32,450 nt of DNA from Anaerolineae bacterium (GCA_023384415.1 JAHDWJ010000044.1:1-32450), one strand, 5' to 3'. Positions 23,704-31,885 are shown, counted from the first letter of the stretch. Made by a program: numbers and translations. Notes: a model not told the origin generated them from the letters alone.

Positions 23704-25266
23704 ATGTCAACTCTTGATGATCGCTTAACCCAACTTGTTGAACTCCAGGTGATGTTAGCCAGTTCACCGCTGCCAGGGCAGCATTTTGAGGTGCTGGCGG
23801 AGCATTCACACCGGGCGATTCCCCATGATTTTTTGGCCTTATGCCTGAAAGATGCCGACCAGCAGGGGTATTTTTTCCATGTTTTGTCAGGGTTGGCCAA
23901 TGGGGCGATTCCCCTGCGGCTGTTTGGGCTGGATGAAGGGATTGTGGGGCAGGTATTGCAAACCAACAAGGTTTTCCATTACCCCCAGTTAGCGGAAGCT
24001 AAACCACTCAGTCAGGATATTGAGGGGGTGCTGATTCGGTTGGGGATGCAGGCGGTGGTGGTGGTGCCGGTGCGACAGGGGCCGGAAGCATTAGGGGCGT
24101 TGTATTTCGCGGCCGCGTCCACCCCCTTCTCCCCCGAAGATGTCCAAATCGCCCGACTGTTGGCGGCCGGCCTCTCTGGGGCGTTAGAAAATGCCCGCCT
24201 CTACCAATCCCTGGCTGATGAGCGCAGCACCCTGGCAGCAGTGTTAGAAAGCACCCAGGATGCCATCCTCATGGTCAATCCGCAGGGGGTTATTCTGCTG
24301 GCGAATCCAGCGGTGACGAAGATGTTGGGGTTGGACGCGGCCGCTATCACCGGTCAATTGTGGCCGGAAGTCTCAACAGAGTGTACCCCGGAGATACGGG
24401 ACCTGTTTACCGGGGCCCAGCCGGGGCAGCGAGAGATCACCGTTCTGGGGGGGCAGGTGACCCAGGTGGCGGTGCTTTCGGTGACGACGGCCTATGGTGA
24501 GCCGGTGGGGTGGGCGGCGGTGTTCCATGATATTACCCTGCTCAAACAGTTAGAGCAGATGAAAACGACCTTTGTCAATACGGTCTCCCATGATTTAAAA
24601 AACCCGATCAGCACCATTTTGTTGTCGGCTGATTTGCTCCCCCGGGTCGCTCCTTTAACCGCCCAACAAGAGGATTTACGCGGCCGCATCGTCGGCACGG
24701 CCAACTATATGAACCAACTGGTTTCTGACTTGCTCGATTTGGGCAAATTAGAGGCTGGGATTGCCAGCAGTATGGCGCCGCTAAACCTGACAGACCTGGT
24801 GCAAGAGGCGGTTAATGGGCTGAGTATGCAGATTGAAGAAAAGCAGATGGCCCTGCGCCTCTCATTACCAGCCAATGTGCGGGTGCAAGGGGATCGCGGC
24901 CGCTTATTGCAGCTGTTAGTCAACCTGATCGGCAATGCAGTCAAATACACCCCGGCGGGGGGACAGGTCACCGTTAAAATGATTCCTGGCGCCACCGGCC
25001 CATTGGCTTCACCGGCAGAAAGGGGGACGGCCAAAATGATCACTCTCTCTGTTCAAGATAACGGTATTGGCATTCCTGCGGCCGATTTGCCCTACATCTT
25101 CAACGAATTTTACCGGGTAAAAAGCCTGGCTACCGAGGATATCAAAGGGACGGGGTTAGGGTTAGCCATTGTCAAACGGATCATTGAGGCTCACAACGGG
25201 TATATTTGGGTCGAAAGTGTGGAAGGAAAGGGGAGCACCTTTAGCTTTTTCCTGCCTATGATTTAA
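23704..25266 (+). CDS. Soluble GAF-PAS sensor histidine kinase
   Basis: This 520-residue cytoplasmic sensor kinase has no membrane segments. Domains in order: GAF (about 1-165, ending GALENARLYQSL), PAS (about 170-285, AILMVNPQGVILLANPAV), HisKA with the H-box VSHDLKNPIS (phospho-acceptor His296), and HATPase_c with N-box NLIGNAVKYTP, G1 DNGIGIP, F-box FNEFYR and G2 GTGLGLAIVKR. All kinase motifs are intact. No response regulator lies next to it, so it is an orphan kinase. ATG 23704 is preferred; an in-frame GTG at 23674 would overlap the preceding gene and adds ten residues without a better ribosome binding site. The preceding peroxiredoxin-like gene suggests redox input, but the GAF/PAS ligand is unknown. 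Confidence 0.92.
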   Translation: MSTLDDRLTQLVELQVMLASSPLPGQHFEVLAEHSHRAIPHDFLALCLKDADQQGYFFHVLSGLANGAIPLRLFGLDEGIVGQVLQTNKVFHYPQLAEAKPLSQDIEGVLIRLGMQAVVVVPVRQGPEALGALYFAAASTPFSPEDVQIARLLAAGLSGALENARLYQSLADERSTLAAVLESTQDAILMVNPQGVILLANPAVTKMLGLDAAAITGQLWPEVSTECTPEIRDLFTGAQPGQREITVLGGQVTQVAVLSVTTAYGEPVGWAAVFHDITLLKQLEQMKTTFVNTVSHDLKNPISTILLSADLLPRVAPLTAQQEDLRGRIVGTANYMNQLVSDLLDLGKLEAGIASSMAPLNLTDLVQEAVNGLSMQIEEKQMALRLSLPANVRVQGDRGRLLQLLVNLIGNAVKYTPAGGQVTVKMIPGATGPLASPAERGTAKMITLSVQDNGIGIPAADLPYIFNEFYRVKSLATEDIKGTGLGLAIVKRIIEAHNGYIWVESVEGKGSTFSFFLPMI

Positions 25267-25580
25267 CCTGGATAACTCAGAAGGTAAAGAGGGGTTAGAC
25301 GTTTGCCCAACTGGAGACGAGTTTTTTGGCTTCAGGCTAATTTGGATTGGACGTTTAGCCTCTCAAAAGGGTTAGCAGCTTTGGCAAAACTTTTATTTGC
25401 TGTCACAATAAATGAAAACAATACGCAATGTATACCATCCGCAGAATCGTTGTAAAATCATATTAAAACTCATTTTTGACACTTTCGCCAACGATAATTA
25501 CACTTCTGCCCATTCACAGATTTACCGCTTTACCCATTCAACTTGTCTCAACACAACCCTATATCCCTATCAATAGCTAA
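25267..25580. other. Gene-free spacer with AT-rich leader repeat, copy A
   Basis: No gene is seen. The segment 25398-25451 matches 31310-31363 at about 43 of 54 positions (by eye); both lie upstream of RHS fragments. A run of CCCATTCA-type low complexity is present near 25509-25540. Confidence 0.55.
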
Positions 25581-25838
25581 CCAGGAGCAAGCCATGGAAC
25601 GCGGCCGCTACCGGTTAAGCAGTACCAACCTAAAGTCACCAACAGCAGCGTCAGCCGGTACAATCGCAGCTACCAATATAACCCGGTGGGCAATATCAGC
25701 GGTTGGCACAATAACTGCGGCCGCACCCACCCCCAGCCGCTGCCCCATGCCGTCAAACAGATAGACAGCGATTATTACTGTTACGACAACAACGACAACA
25801 TGACCACCCGCAAAATGGGCATTATGGGAAGCAGGTAG
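25581..25838 (+). pseudogene. RHS/YD-repeat fragment A
   Basis: The frame is open from just after a stop at 25578 to the stop at 25838 but has no start codon. It encodes YD-repeat-type sequence: SRYNRSYQYNPVGNISGWHN, then LPHAVKQIDSDYYCYDNNDN and MTTRK. Intact RHS proteins are very large, so this is a detached remnant of about 80 codons. It shares exact 19-bp and 30-bp blocks with fragment B (31498-31516 and 31530-31559). Two GCGGCCGC sites lie in it; one, at 25717-25724, sits where copy B lacks the palindrome. Confidence 0.7.
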
Positions 25839-26166
25839 CCCCCCAGACGGAATTTGTGGTTATGACTGTAACTTTACATTTGGCCGGAGAGGTACTCGGG
25901 AAATCGCAGCTACAAAATGGAATGGTGAAAAGCCCTGGCTGTATCGGAAAAGGGCTTGCAATTGAGGACAATTTGTTGTATTATCTCAACAATTGTTTGG
26001 TTGTAATATCCCGCATATTACCATTTTAGTAATGTATCCCCAGTTTCTTATCTGGGCGGGTAAGAAAGAGGCGGAGAAGAAAGAATCTTGCCCTACACCC
26101 CCAACTTATTGAGAAGATACGGCAAACAAATTAAAAAATTTGTGCGCCTGAGCCAATGATCAATCC
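25839..26166. other. Spacer before minC, with hairpins
   Basis: No gene is seen. There are three inverted repeats: AAGCCC/GGGCTT (25930-25957), ACAATTTGTTG/CAACAATTGT with one bulge (25968-25996), and a perfect ACAAATT-AAAA-AATTTGT (26126-26143) 24 bp before the minC start. The last could be an operator or a leader hairpin for the min genes. No clear Shine-Dalgarno sequence precedes ATG 26167. Confidence 0.4.
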
Positions 26167-26886
26167 ATGCAAAATCAAGCGAACGGGACGGCTATCAATA
26201 TCAAGGGAACACGAGATGGCTTGCTGTTTACCCTGGGACGGGGTGAAGATGAGGCGGTATTGATAGCTCTGGCTCAAGAACTGACCGCCAAGCGGGAATT
26301 TCTTAAAGGGAGTAAGGTGACCCTGGACGTGGGGGCGCGGCCGCTAAACCGCTCCCAGTTAGCCCGCCTGCTCAAACTATTTAGTGAAGATGGGCTAGAA
26401 CTGTGGGCCGTATTGGCTGAACGAGATAGCACCCGCGATGCCGCCCGTCAACTAGGCTTAGCCACCCGCATCCCTGGCAGCGCTACAGACCTGGAAGGGA
26501 ATTATTTACGCGGGGCAAGCGAACCAGAACGGAATGCGGCCGCACACCCTACCCCGGGCTGCTTACTTCTTAGAGAAACTGTCCGCAGCGGCCGCGCCAT
26601 CCACCACGAAGGGGATGTCGTCATCATTGGCGATGTCAACCCCGGCGCCGAAATCATCGCTGGGGGCAACGTCATCGTCTGGGGGCGGCTGCGTGGTCTA
26701 GTTCATGCCGGGGCCTACGGCGATCACACAACCCTGATATGCGCCCTGGAACTCAACCCCACCCAACTCCGCATCGCCGACCAGATCGCTGTAGCCCCAG
26801 AAGGGAAACGGAAAAAATTTATCCCAGAGCAGGCCACCATTCGCCAGGGGCAGATCATCGCCGAGGCGTGGCCGACCAGAGCATAA
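26167..26886 (+). CDS. minC: Septum site-determining protein MinC
   Basis: MinC inhibits FtsZ polymerisation and, carried by MinD, keeps the division septum away from the poles. The 239-residue protein has an N-terminal MinC_N-like domain (about 1-105) and a C-terminal triangular beta-helix with the repeated Gly pattern GDVVIIGDVNPGAEIIAGGN, VIVWGRLRGLVHAGAYGD and LICALELNPTQLRIAD. Length and domain order are as in the family. It is followed by minD, minE and rodA on the same strand, which confirms the call. Three GCGGCCGC sites fall inside it; they are the last in this strand block before a gap of almost 3 kb. Confidence 0.95.
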   Translation: MQNQANGTAINIKGTRDGLLFTLGRGEDEAVLIALAQELTAKREFLKGSKVTLDVGARPLNRSQLARLLKLFSEDGLELWAVLAERDSTRDAARQLGLATRIPGSATDLEGNYLRGASEPERNAAAHPTPGCLLLRETVRSGRAIHHEGDVVIIGDVNPGAEIIAGGNVIVWGRLRGLVHAGAYGDHTTLICALELNPTQLRIADQIAVAPEGKRKKFIPEQATIRQGQIIAEAWPTRA

Positions 26887-26934
26887 ACGGCTAATGGTTT
26901 GGGCCAAATGACCCATAACCCAAAGGAATACACT

Positions 26935-27741
26935 ATGAGCGGAAAAGTCATTACTGTCACATCGGGTAAGGGGGGAGTAGGCAAAACCACCATTACCGCT
27001 AACCTGTCTGTGGCCCTGGCTTCGATGGGCAAGAAAGTTGTAGCCATAGACAGCGACATCGGGTTACGCAACCTGGATATTGTCATGGGGCTGGAAAACC
27101 GGATCGTCTATGACCTGGTAGATGTGATCGAAGGTCGCTGCCGCCTGCGCCAGGCCATGATCCGGGATAAACGGCTGCCAGAGCTTTACCTCATCCCGGC
27201 TGCTCAAACCCGAGACAAAATGGCCGTCAGCCCCTCAGATATGGTGGTGCTGTGCGACCAACTCCGGGCTGAGGTAGATTATATTATGATAGATTGTCCT
27301 GCCGGTATTGAGCGCGGTTTTCGCAACGCCGTCGCCCCGGCTGATCAAGTCCTCATTGTCAGCAACCCGGAAGTTTCTTCCGTGCGTGACGCAGACCGGA
27401 TTGTGGGGCTGGTAGAAGCGGAAGAAAAGGGGCCACCCCGTCTCATTATCAACAGGCTGAAACCAGCCATGGTCGCCCGGCAAGAGATGTTATCTGTAGA
27501 GGATGTATTGGAAATTCTCAACATTGAGCTGGTTGGCATTGTTCCAGAAGATGAGTCGGTAGTCATTTCGACCAATCGGGGGCAGCCATTGGTGTTAACT
27601 GGGCTAAATGGGGCCAGTGCCGGGCAGGCGTTCCGTAACATTGCCCGGAGGTTAGATGGGCAAGATGTGCCGTTTATTGACCTCAGCCACAAAGAGAGCT
27701 TTATGGATCGGCTGAAAGGTTGGGTGAACGGTCGCAACTAA
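26935..27741 (+). CDS. minD: Septum site-determining ATPase MinD
   Basis: MinD is the membrane-cycling ATPase of the Min system; it recruits MinC and is released by MinE. The 268-residue protein has the deviant Walker A GKGGVGKTT (11-19), the switch region IDSDIGLRNLD, Walker B IMIDCPAGIERG and a C-terminal amphipathic membrane-targeting helix (FMDRLKGWV). ATG 26935 is chosen over an in-frame ATG at 26899 because AAAGGA lies 7 nt before it and the protein then starts directly at the first beta-strand. It lies 48 nt after minC. No GCGGCCGC occurs in this gene. Confidence 0.97.
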   Translation: MSGKVITVTSGKGGVGKTTITANLSVALASMGKKVVAIDSDIGLRNLDIVMGLENRIVYDLVDVIEGRCRLRQAMIRDKRLPELYLIPAAQTRDKMAVSPSDMVVLCDQLRAEVDYIMIDCPAGIERGFRNAVAPADQVLIVSNPEVSSVRDADRIVGLVEAEEKGPPRLIINRLKPAMVARQEMLSVEDVLEILNIELVGIVPEDESVVISTNRGQPLVLTGLNGASAGQAFRNIARRLDGQDVPFIDLSHKESFMDRLKGWVNGRN

Positions 27742-27812
27742 TTGTCCGCTCATCATTTATCTATATCTCATCTACAACTGCTTGACATTACCTATTCATC
27801 AGGAGAAGCCGT

Positions 27813-28094
27813 ATGAACTGGCTCACAAAACTATTCGGGCAAAAAGAAAAAAGTGGCTCAGTCGCCAAAAGCCGGTTACAAATGGTGCTGGTTCATGATC
27901 GCAGCCAGATTTCCCCTGGGCTGATGGAACAGATCAAAGATGACATCATTGAAGTCATTGCCCGGCATTTGGCCATTGATCCTGAAAATGTCGAAATTAA
28001 CCTGACCAGTACGCAGACAGAAAGTCGTCTGGTAGCCGAAATTCCTTTGCGCCTCAATGATCGGCGGCAAAAGGCGGCTTACTCTTTAGAATAA
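27813..28094 (+). CDS. minE: Cell division topological specificity factor MinE
   Basis: The 93-residue protein has an N-terminal amphipathic segment (MNWLTKLFG), the MinD-contact region AKSRLQMVLVHDRSQISP, and the topological specificity domain with EVIARHLAIDPENVEINL. MinE stimulates MinD ATPase activity, which drives pole-to-pole dynamics. AGGAG lies 8 nt upstream of ATG 27813. The length is typical and it follows minD by 71 nt. Confidence 0.96.
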   Translation: MNWLTKLFGQKEKSGSVAKSRLQMVLVHDRSQISPGLMEQIKDDIIEVIARHLAIDPENVEINLTSTQTESRLVAEIPLRLNDRRQKAAYSLE

Positions 28095-28123
28095 TAGCTG
28101 GGTTATGTTGGACCTAATCAAAT

Positions 28124-29242
28124 ATGCTCTCCCGTACTTCCGTTTGGCGGCACTTTGACCTCTGGTTAATGGCCGCCGTTTTCATTTTAATCGCTTACGG
28201 CATTCTGATGATCCACAGCGCCATCACCGGGGCGCCGGAATTTGAGGGGCTGGATGCTCGTCAGGCCCAGTTTGCCGCCATTGGCTTTGGGCTAATGTTG
28301 ATTGTCGCGGCCGTAGATTATCGTTATCTCACCGCCTTACATTGGTACCTTTACCTGGCGTTTATTGGCTCCCTCATTTATGTCGCTATCGCCGGGGCCA
28401 TCGGCAACCAGGTGCAGTTGTGGATCCAAATTACCTCAACCATTCGTATTCAACCCACCGAATTTGGCCGTATCATCATCGCCATCACCTTCGCCCAATT
28501 TTTAGCCATGCATTGGCAAGAAATCAACCGGTTTAGCAATACCATCCGCTGTCTTATCTATATTGGTGTTCCGCTCGTTTTTATTTTTCTCCAACCGGAC
28601 CTGGGGATGACGATTATGTTTGGGGTAGTCTGGTTTGCCATGATTTGGATGGCGGGTTTACCCCTATCCCATTTTGTCGTCTTAGCCGTAAGCGGTGTAG
28701 CCGGAATCATTGCCATTTATCCGTTTCTGGCTGAGTATCAGAAGCTCCGTTTGCTCTCCTTTGTTACCCCTAATGCCGAGTCGGAAATTGTACGGGATCA
28801 GGTCTTTAATGTTGAGCAGGCGTTGATTAGCGTTGGCTCTGGGGGGTGGTGGGGCAAAGGGTATATGCAGGGAACGCAGAGCCAATCTGGTTTCTTGCGC
28901 GTTCAGCATACGGACTTTATTTTTTCGATGTTGACTGAGGAGATGGGGTTTTTCTTCGGTGCTTTGGTGGTTTTAGGTTTGCTGGGGTTTATTATGTGGC
29001 GTATCTTGCAAACGGCCATGCTTACTCCAGACCCGGTAGGTAAGCTCATTTGTGTGGGAATCGCCGGGACGTTCTTCTTCCAGACCATTGTCACGGTGGG
29101 GATGAACTTGCGTTTGCTGCCAGTGACAGGGCTGACGCTGCCATTTGTGAGCTATGGGGGTAGCTCTCTCTGGTCACTTATGGTAGCTATTGGGGTAGTT
29201 CAATCGGTACGGATGCGCCATCGTAAACAGGAGTTTGGGTAG
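28124..29242 (+). CDS. rodA: Peptidoglycan glycosyltransferase RodA (SEDS family)
   Basis: This is a 372-residue polytopic membrane protein of the SEDS family, which polymerises lipid II into glycan strands for side-wall growth. About ten membrane helices are seen. Diagnostic motifs are IQPTEFGRI, FLQPDLGMTIMF, the catalytic Asp in QHTDFIFSMLTEE, and GLTLPFVSYGGSS at the end. The RIQPTEF and HTDFIF forms fit RodA better than FtsW, but SpoVE/FtsW paralogues cannot be fully excluded. It follows minE by 29 nt, so elongation and division-site placement are co-transcribed, which fits a rod or filament. Confidence 0.9.
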   Translation: MLSRTSVWRHFDLWLMAAVFILIAYGILMIHSAITGAPEFEGLDARQAQFAAIGFGLMLIVAAVDYRYLTALHWYLYLAFIGSLIYVAIAGAIGNQVQLWIQITSTIRIQPTEFGRIIIAITFAQFLAMHWQEINRFSNTIRCLIYIGVPLVFIFLQPDLGMTIMFGVVWFAMIWMAGLPLSHFVVLAVSGVAGIIAIYPFLAEYQKLRLLSFVTPNAESEIVRDQVFNVEQALISVGSGGWWGKGYMQGTQSQSGFLRVQHTDFIFSMLTEEMGFFFGALVVLGLLGFIMWRILQTAMLTPDPVGKLICVGIAGTFFFQTIVTVGMNLRLLPVTGLTLPFVSYGGSSLWSLMVAIGVVQSVRMRHRKQEFG

Positions 29243-29343
29243 TAACTGGAGTCTGGCGTTTTTTAGTCTGACTACTGGTTATTAGTGTATTGGTGTATTG
29301 GTTATTACCATTGGTGAAATCAATTTTGGTCAGAGTCCAGTTA
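29243..29343. repeat. 101-bp element with inverted ends between convergent genes
   Basis: TAACTGGAGTCTG (29243-29255) and CAGAGTCCAGTTA (29331-29343) are inverted repeats with one mismatch. They enclose T/A-rich low complexity with GTATTGGT units. It separates rodA from the convergent fusion gene, and is either a large terminator hairpin or a small palindromic repeat. Confidence 0.5.
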
Positions 29344-29347
29344 GTAA

Positions 29348-30670
29348 TTAGGGTATCTCTAAACAGGCTTCAGCAGCTAACCAAAATAGTTTTTCGCGCA
29401 GGCTGGTCTGTTTTTGCCAATGGCGGGAGTCCCACTGCTCACTACTGAGGTCATCACCCCCATAGAGAATTTGCCCCAGGGTTACGCCACGAAATTGCGC
29501 TACGGCAAAGAACGCGGCCGCTTCCATTTCTACGGTCAGACATCCCTCATCTCGTCTCAACTGGACCATGGCCGGGGTTTCCCGGTAAATGGCATCAGTT
29601 GTCCAGGTTTTCCCCAATAAATAAGGCACATGATCCCGCTGCAAAACCTTGACTAGAGCGGTTACGGCGTCTGGGTGGGGTTGGATTTCACGGTCTGGCG
29701 GCAGGTAATGGTAAGACGTGCCCTCATCCCGGATGGCTGCTGTGGGCACGACTAAATGGCCCAGGGTGACGGCTTTGTCTAAGGCCCCAGCCCCCCCACA
29801 GACGATGAATTTGCGGCCGCCTAAGGCAATCAACTCTTCCAGGAACGCGGCCGCAGCCGACCCGCCTACAGCGGCATGAAACAGAATGACCGGCTGGCCA
29901 TCTACCTGGAGTAAATAAACTGGGGCATCCCCCATCTCAGATCCCAGGGTATACACCTGTTTGGCCCCATGTTCAGCCTTTAGGGTCTCTACCACCTCGC
30001 GGAAGAAACAGATGACCACATGTTCGCTCAAGCCTAACGAGGGAAGTAGATCGGTGGGGTTGATAATGGCCTGGGGGGACGGGTCATATTCGAGGATAGG
30101 ATAATCACGACGGAGGGGGGAAGCGGACGCGGCCGGCCAATTTTGGGCCAACAGGCTAAACAGGTAATGATCTACATAATGGTCATAAAGCCATTCTACC
30201 TGGTGGCGCACCCCTTCCAGGGTAAACCCCAACCGCCGAGGAATGGCACAGCTTCCCCGGTTGCCGGTGGCACAGGCGATCTCTATCCGGTTTAATCCCA
30301 TTTCGTTGAAAATATGGCTGATCAAAGCGTGGCAGGCACGGGTCATAATCCCCTGTCCCTGGTAAGCGGCACCCAACCAATAGCCTAAACTGGTGCTGCG
30401 ATTGCCCCAACTGATGGCATGGGTGCCAATCACCCCCATCAATGTTTCCCCTTGCCAGATGCCAAAATGGTACTCCTTTTTGGCCTCGGCTTTTTGCCGG
30501 GACTCTTGAATGAACTGCAGGCTGTCGCTTTCCTGGCGTACTGTATTAAGCCAGGGAAGCCATTGTTTGAGGTAGGCCCGGTTTTGATCCGTGAGAGCAA
30601 AAAGCGCGGCCGCGTCCGTCGGCTGCAACAGGCGTAAGGAGAGGGCTGGGTCTATGGGGATGGAGAGCAT
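29348..30670 (-). CDS. GNAT acetyltransferase-nucleoside phosphorylase fusion
   Basis: One continuous frame of 440 residues joins two enzymes. Residues 1-178 are a RimJ/RimL-type GNAT acetyltransferase: acetyl-CoA loop YQGQGIMTRA, RIEIACATGNRGS, and RRLGFTLEG. After a short linker, residues about 190-440 are a uridine phosphorylase-like PNP/UDP protein, starting YPILEYDPSPQAI, with FHAAVGGSAAAAFLEEL, FIVCGGAGAL, and CLTVEMEAAAFFAVAQFRG (purine/pyrimidine pocket and ribose-binding Glu). The second half should split nucleosides using phosphate. ATG 30670 is chosen because the GNAT fold starts there; the longer frame to 30814 overlaps the DUF952 gene and has an unlikely Cys/Pro/Gly-rich leader. 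No frameshift is seen at the junction. The upstream gap contains a TGCCCACTGC-type repeat rather than a Shine-Dalgarno sequence. Confidence 0.85.
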   Translation of the reverse strand: MLSIPIDPALSLRLLQPTDAAALFALTDQNRAYLKQWLPWLNTVRQESDSLQFIQESRQKAEAKKEYHFGIWQGETLMGVIGTHAISWGNRSTSLGYWLGAAYQGQGIMTRACHALISHIFNEMGLNRIEIACATGNRGSCAIPRRLGFTLEGVRHQVEWLYDHYVDHYLFSLLAQNWPAASASPLRRDYPILEYDPSPQAIINPTDLLPSLGLSEHVVICFFREVVETLKAEHGAKQVYTLGSEMGDAPVYLLQVDGQPVILFHAAVGGSAAAAFLEELIALGGRKFIVCGGAGALDKAVTLGHLVVPTAAIRDEGTSYHYLPPDREIQPHPDAVTALVKVLQRDHVPYLLGKTWTTDAIYRETPAMVQLRRDEGCLTVEMEAAAFFAVAQFRGVTLGQILYGGDDLSSEQWDSRHWQKQTSLREKLFWLAAEACLEIP

Positions 30671-30693
30671 GGGCAGGGAGCAGTGGGCATTCT

Positions 30694-31053
30694 TTAGGCC
30701 AGCGGCAGACGAAACCGCCCACCAGCATCCGGGGGAAAAGGGTAGACGGCTGTCACAGCGTCCAGGTTGAGCGGGCCGTAGATGTGGGGGAACTGTTGGC
30801 CCGTCTGGTAACAATCTTCGTAAACGATGGGGGATTGCACCTGATGGCTGTTGATATGGAGAAGAATGAGGTCATTGCGGCCGCGAAACAACCCATTTGC
30901 CACCTCCACCACCTGGGCTGGGGTAGAGCAGTGAATAAACCCCTCAGTTAGCAATGAATCAGCCGTGTATTGCCCCTGGGCTTGCGCGACCGCCCACTCG
31001 GCTGGGGTGGTGATATGCCATATATAAGGGACCAATCCAACTAACTCACTCAT
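30694..31053 (-). CDS. DUF952 family protein
   Basis: This 119-residue protein matches the DUF952 pattern: YIWHITTPAEWAVAQAQGQY, LTEGFIHCSTPAQVVEVAN, NDLILLHINSHQVQSP and FPHIYGPLNLDAV. Members are small cytoplasmic proteins of unknown function, often annotated loosely as glutathione transferase-like. It lies 23 nt upstream of the GNAT-phosphorylase fusion on the same strand, so the two are probably co-transcribed. One GCGGCCGC encodes Gly-Arg. Confidence 0.88.
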   Translation of the reverse strand: MSELVGLVPYIWHITTPAEWAVAQAQGQYTADSLLTEGFIHCSTPAQVVEVANGLFRGRNDLILLHINSHQVQSPIVYEDCYQTGQQFPHIYGPLNLDAVTAVYPFPPDAGGRFRLPLA

Positions 31054-31162
31054 AATAATTGTGGCAAAGTTTCAGCAGGAAGTTTAGCTGCCAACAGTAA
31101 AGGCGGATAATTTTTAAATCTCTCACGCTGTTACTCTCAGTAAATCTAAAATCCGAGTTTTA

Positions 31163-31231
31163 TCCGCAGATTTCGTGGATTCACGCAGATTTTTCCCAGA
31201 GTAGCCCCTAAAATCTATGGTAATCTACCGA
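31163..31231. repeat. Dispersed 68-bp element with terminal inverted repeats, copy 2
   Basis: The ends TCCGCAGATT (31163-31172) and AATCTACCGA (31222-31231) are degenerate inverted repeats. The interior, read on the minus strand, gives TGGGAAAAATCTGCGTGAATCC, closely matching copy 1 (13308-13375). Confidence 0.65.
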
Positions 31232-31309
31232 TGGTTCTTTGGCAAATTTGGATTTACTGAGTCTCCAAAACTTAGCCTGAAATATGCCAGGGGCAAATAA
31301 TCTATCGCC

Positions 31310-31363
31310 TGCTGTCACAGTTAATGAAAATAATGCACAATTTACACAATTCACAGAATCATT
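31310..31363. repeat. AT-rich leader repeat, copy B
   Basis: About 43 of 54 positions match 25398-25451, both beginning TGCTGTCACA and both lying upstream of an RHS fragment on the plus strand. Confidence 0.6.
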
Positions 31364-31365
31364 AG

Positions 31366-31885
31366 CTTAGACCGGCTGAAAGCCGCCCAGGCCACCGGCA
31401 ACCCGCCCCGTACAATCACAGCGGCGGTAGCAATTATGATTACGACCCTATCGGCAACATCACCAGTTTGGCCGGGAGCAGCAGCTACAATTACACCGGT
31501 TGGCACAATAACTGCGCCCCCACCCCTCCAGCCGCTGCCCCATGCCGTCAAACAGATAGGTAACGATTATGACTGCTATGATAAAAATGGAAACATGACA
31601 AAACGAGCGGAAGGGGGTGTGACCTACACCCAAAGCTTTGACGTAGAAACCCGGTTGCCCCAAGTCACCGCCTCTGGCGGCTGCCAGGTGACCCAGTTTG
31701 CCCACGATGCCAGCGGGCAGCGGTTTCGTACCGAAGTGGCCCCTGCCAATCTAGCGGCCAATGACAGCCGCACCGTCACGACCTACCCGTTCCCCCACTA
31801 TGAAGTAGAGCAAGCGTACACCTGGCAATACAATTGTACCGGGGGGTGCAGCTGGAAGTATAGTGACCCCCAGTGTAAAGACTAA
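31366..31885 (+). pseudogene. RHS/YD-repeat fragment B, frameshifted
   Basis: The first part reads in one frame from 31366 to a stop at 31561-31563 (NYDYDPIGNITSLAG, YNYTGWHNNC). Homology then continues in a second frame to the stop at 31885 (LPHAVKQIGNDYDCYDKNGN, FDVETRLPQVTASGGCQVTQ, HDASGQRFRTEVAP). Compared with fragment A, two bases are missing around 31515-31528, exactly where copy A has GCGGCCGC. The final residues, YTWQYNCTGGCSWKYSDPQC, look like a unique C-terminal tip. RHS proteins are large surface or polymorphic-toxin proteins; this is a decayed remnant or orphan tip. Confidence 0.7.

Larger units (their letters stand above)
31054..31365. other. Gene-free spacer with dispersed repeats
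   Basis: No gene is seen. It contains the second copy of the 68-bp inverted-end element (31163-31231) and copy B of the AT-rich leader (31310-31363), and should also hold the promoter of the DUF952 gene. Confidence 0.5.

Noticed and set aside
6662..29854. Regular pairing of GCGGCCGC sites at about 50-60 bp (for example 6662/6719, 9616/9674, 12158/12217)
   Set aside because: About 7 of 62 gaps are below 75 bp, which is what random placement at this density would give.
30671..30814. N-terminal extension of the GNAT-phosphorylase fusion to 30814
   Set aside because: It overlaps the DUF952 gene and gives a non-conserved Pro/Cys-rich leader; the GNAT domain begins at the ATG at 30670.
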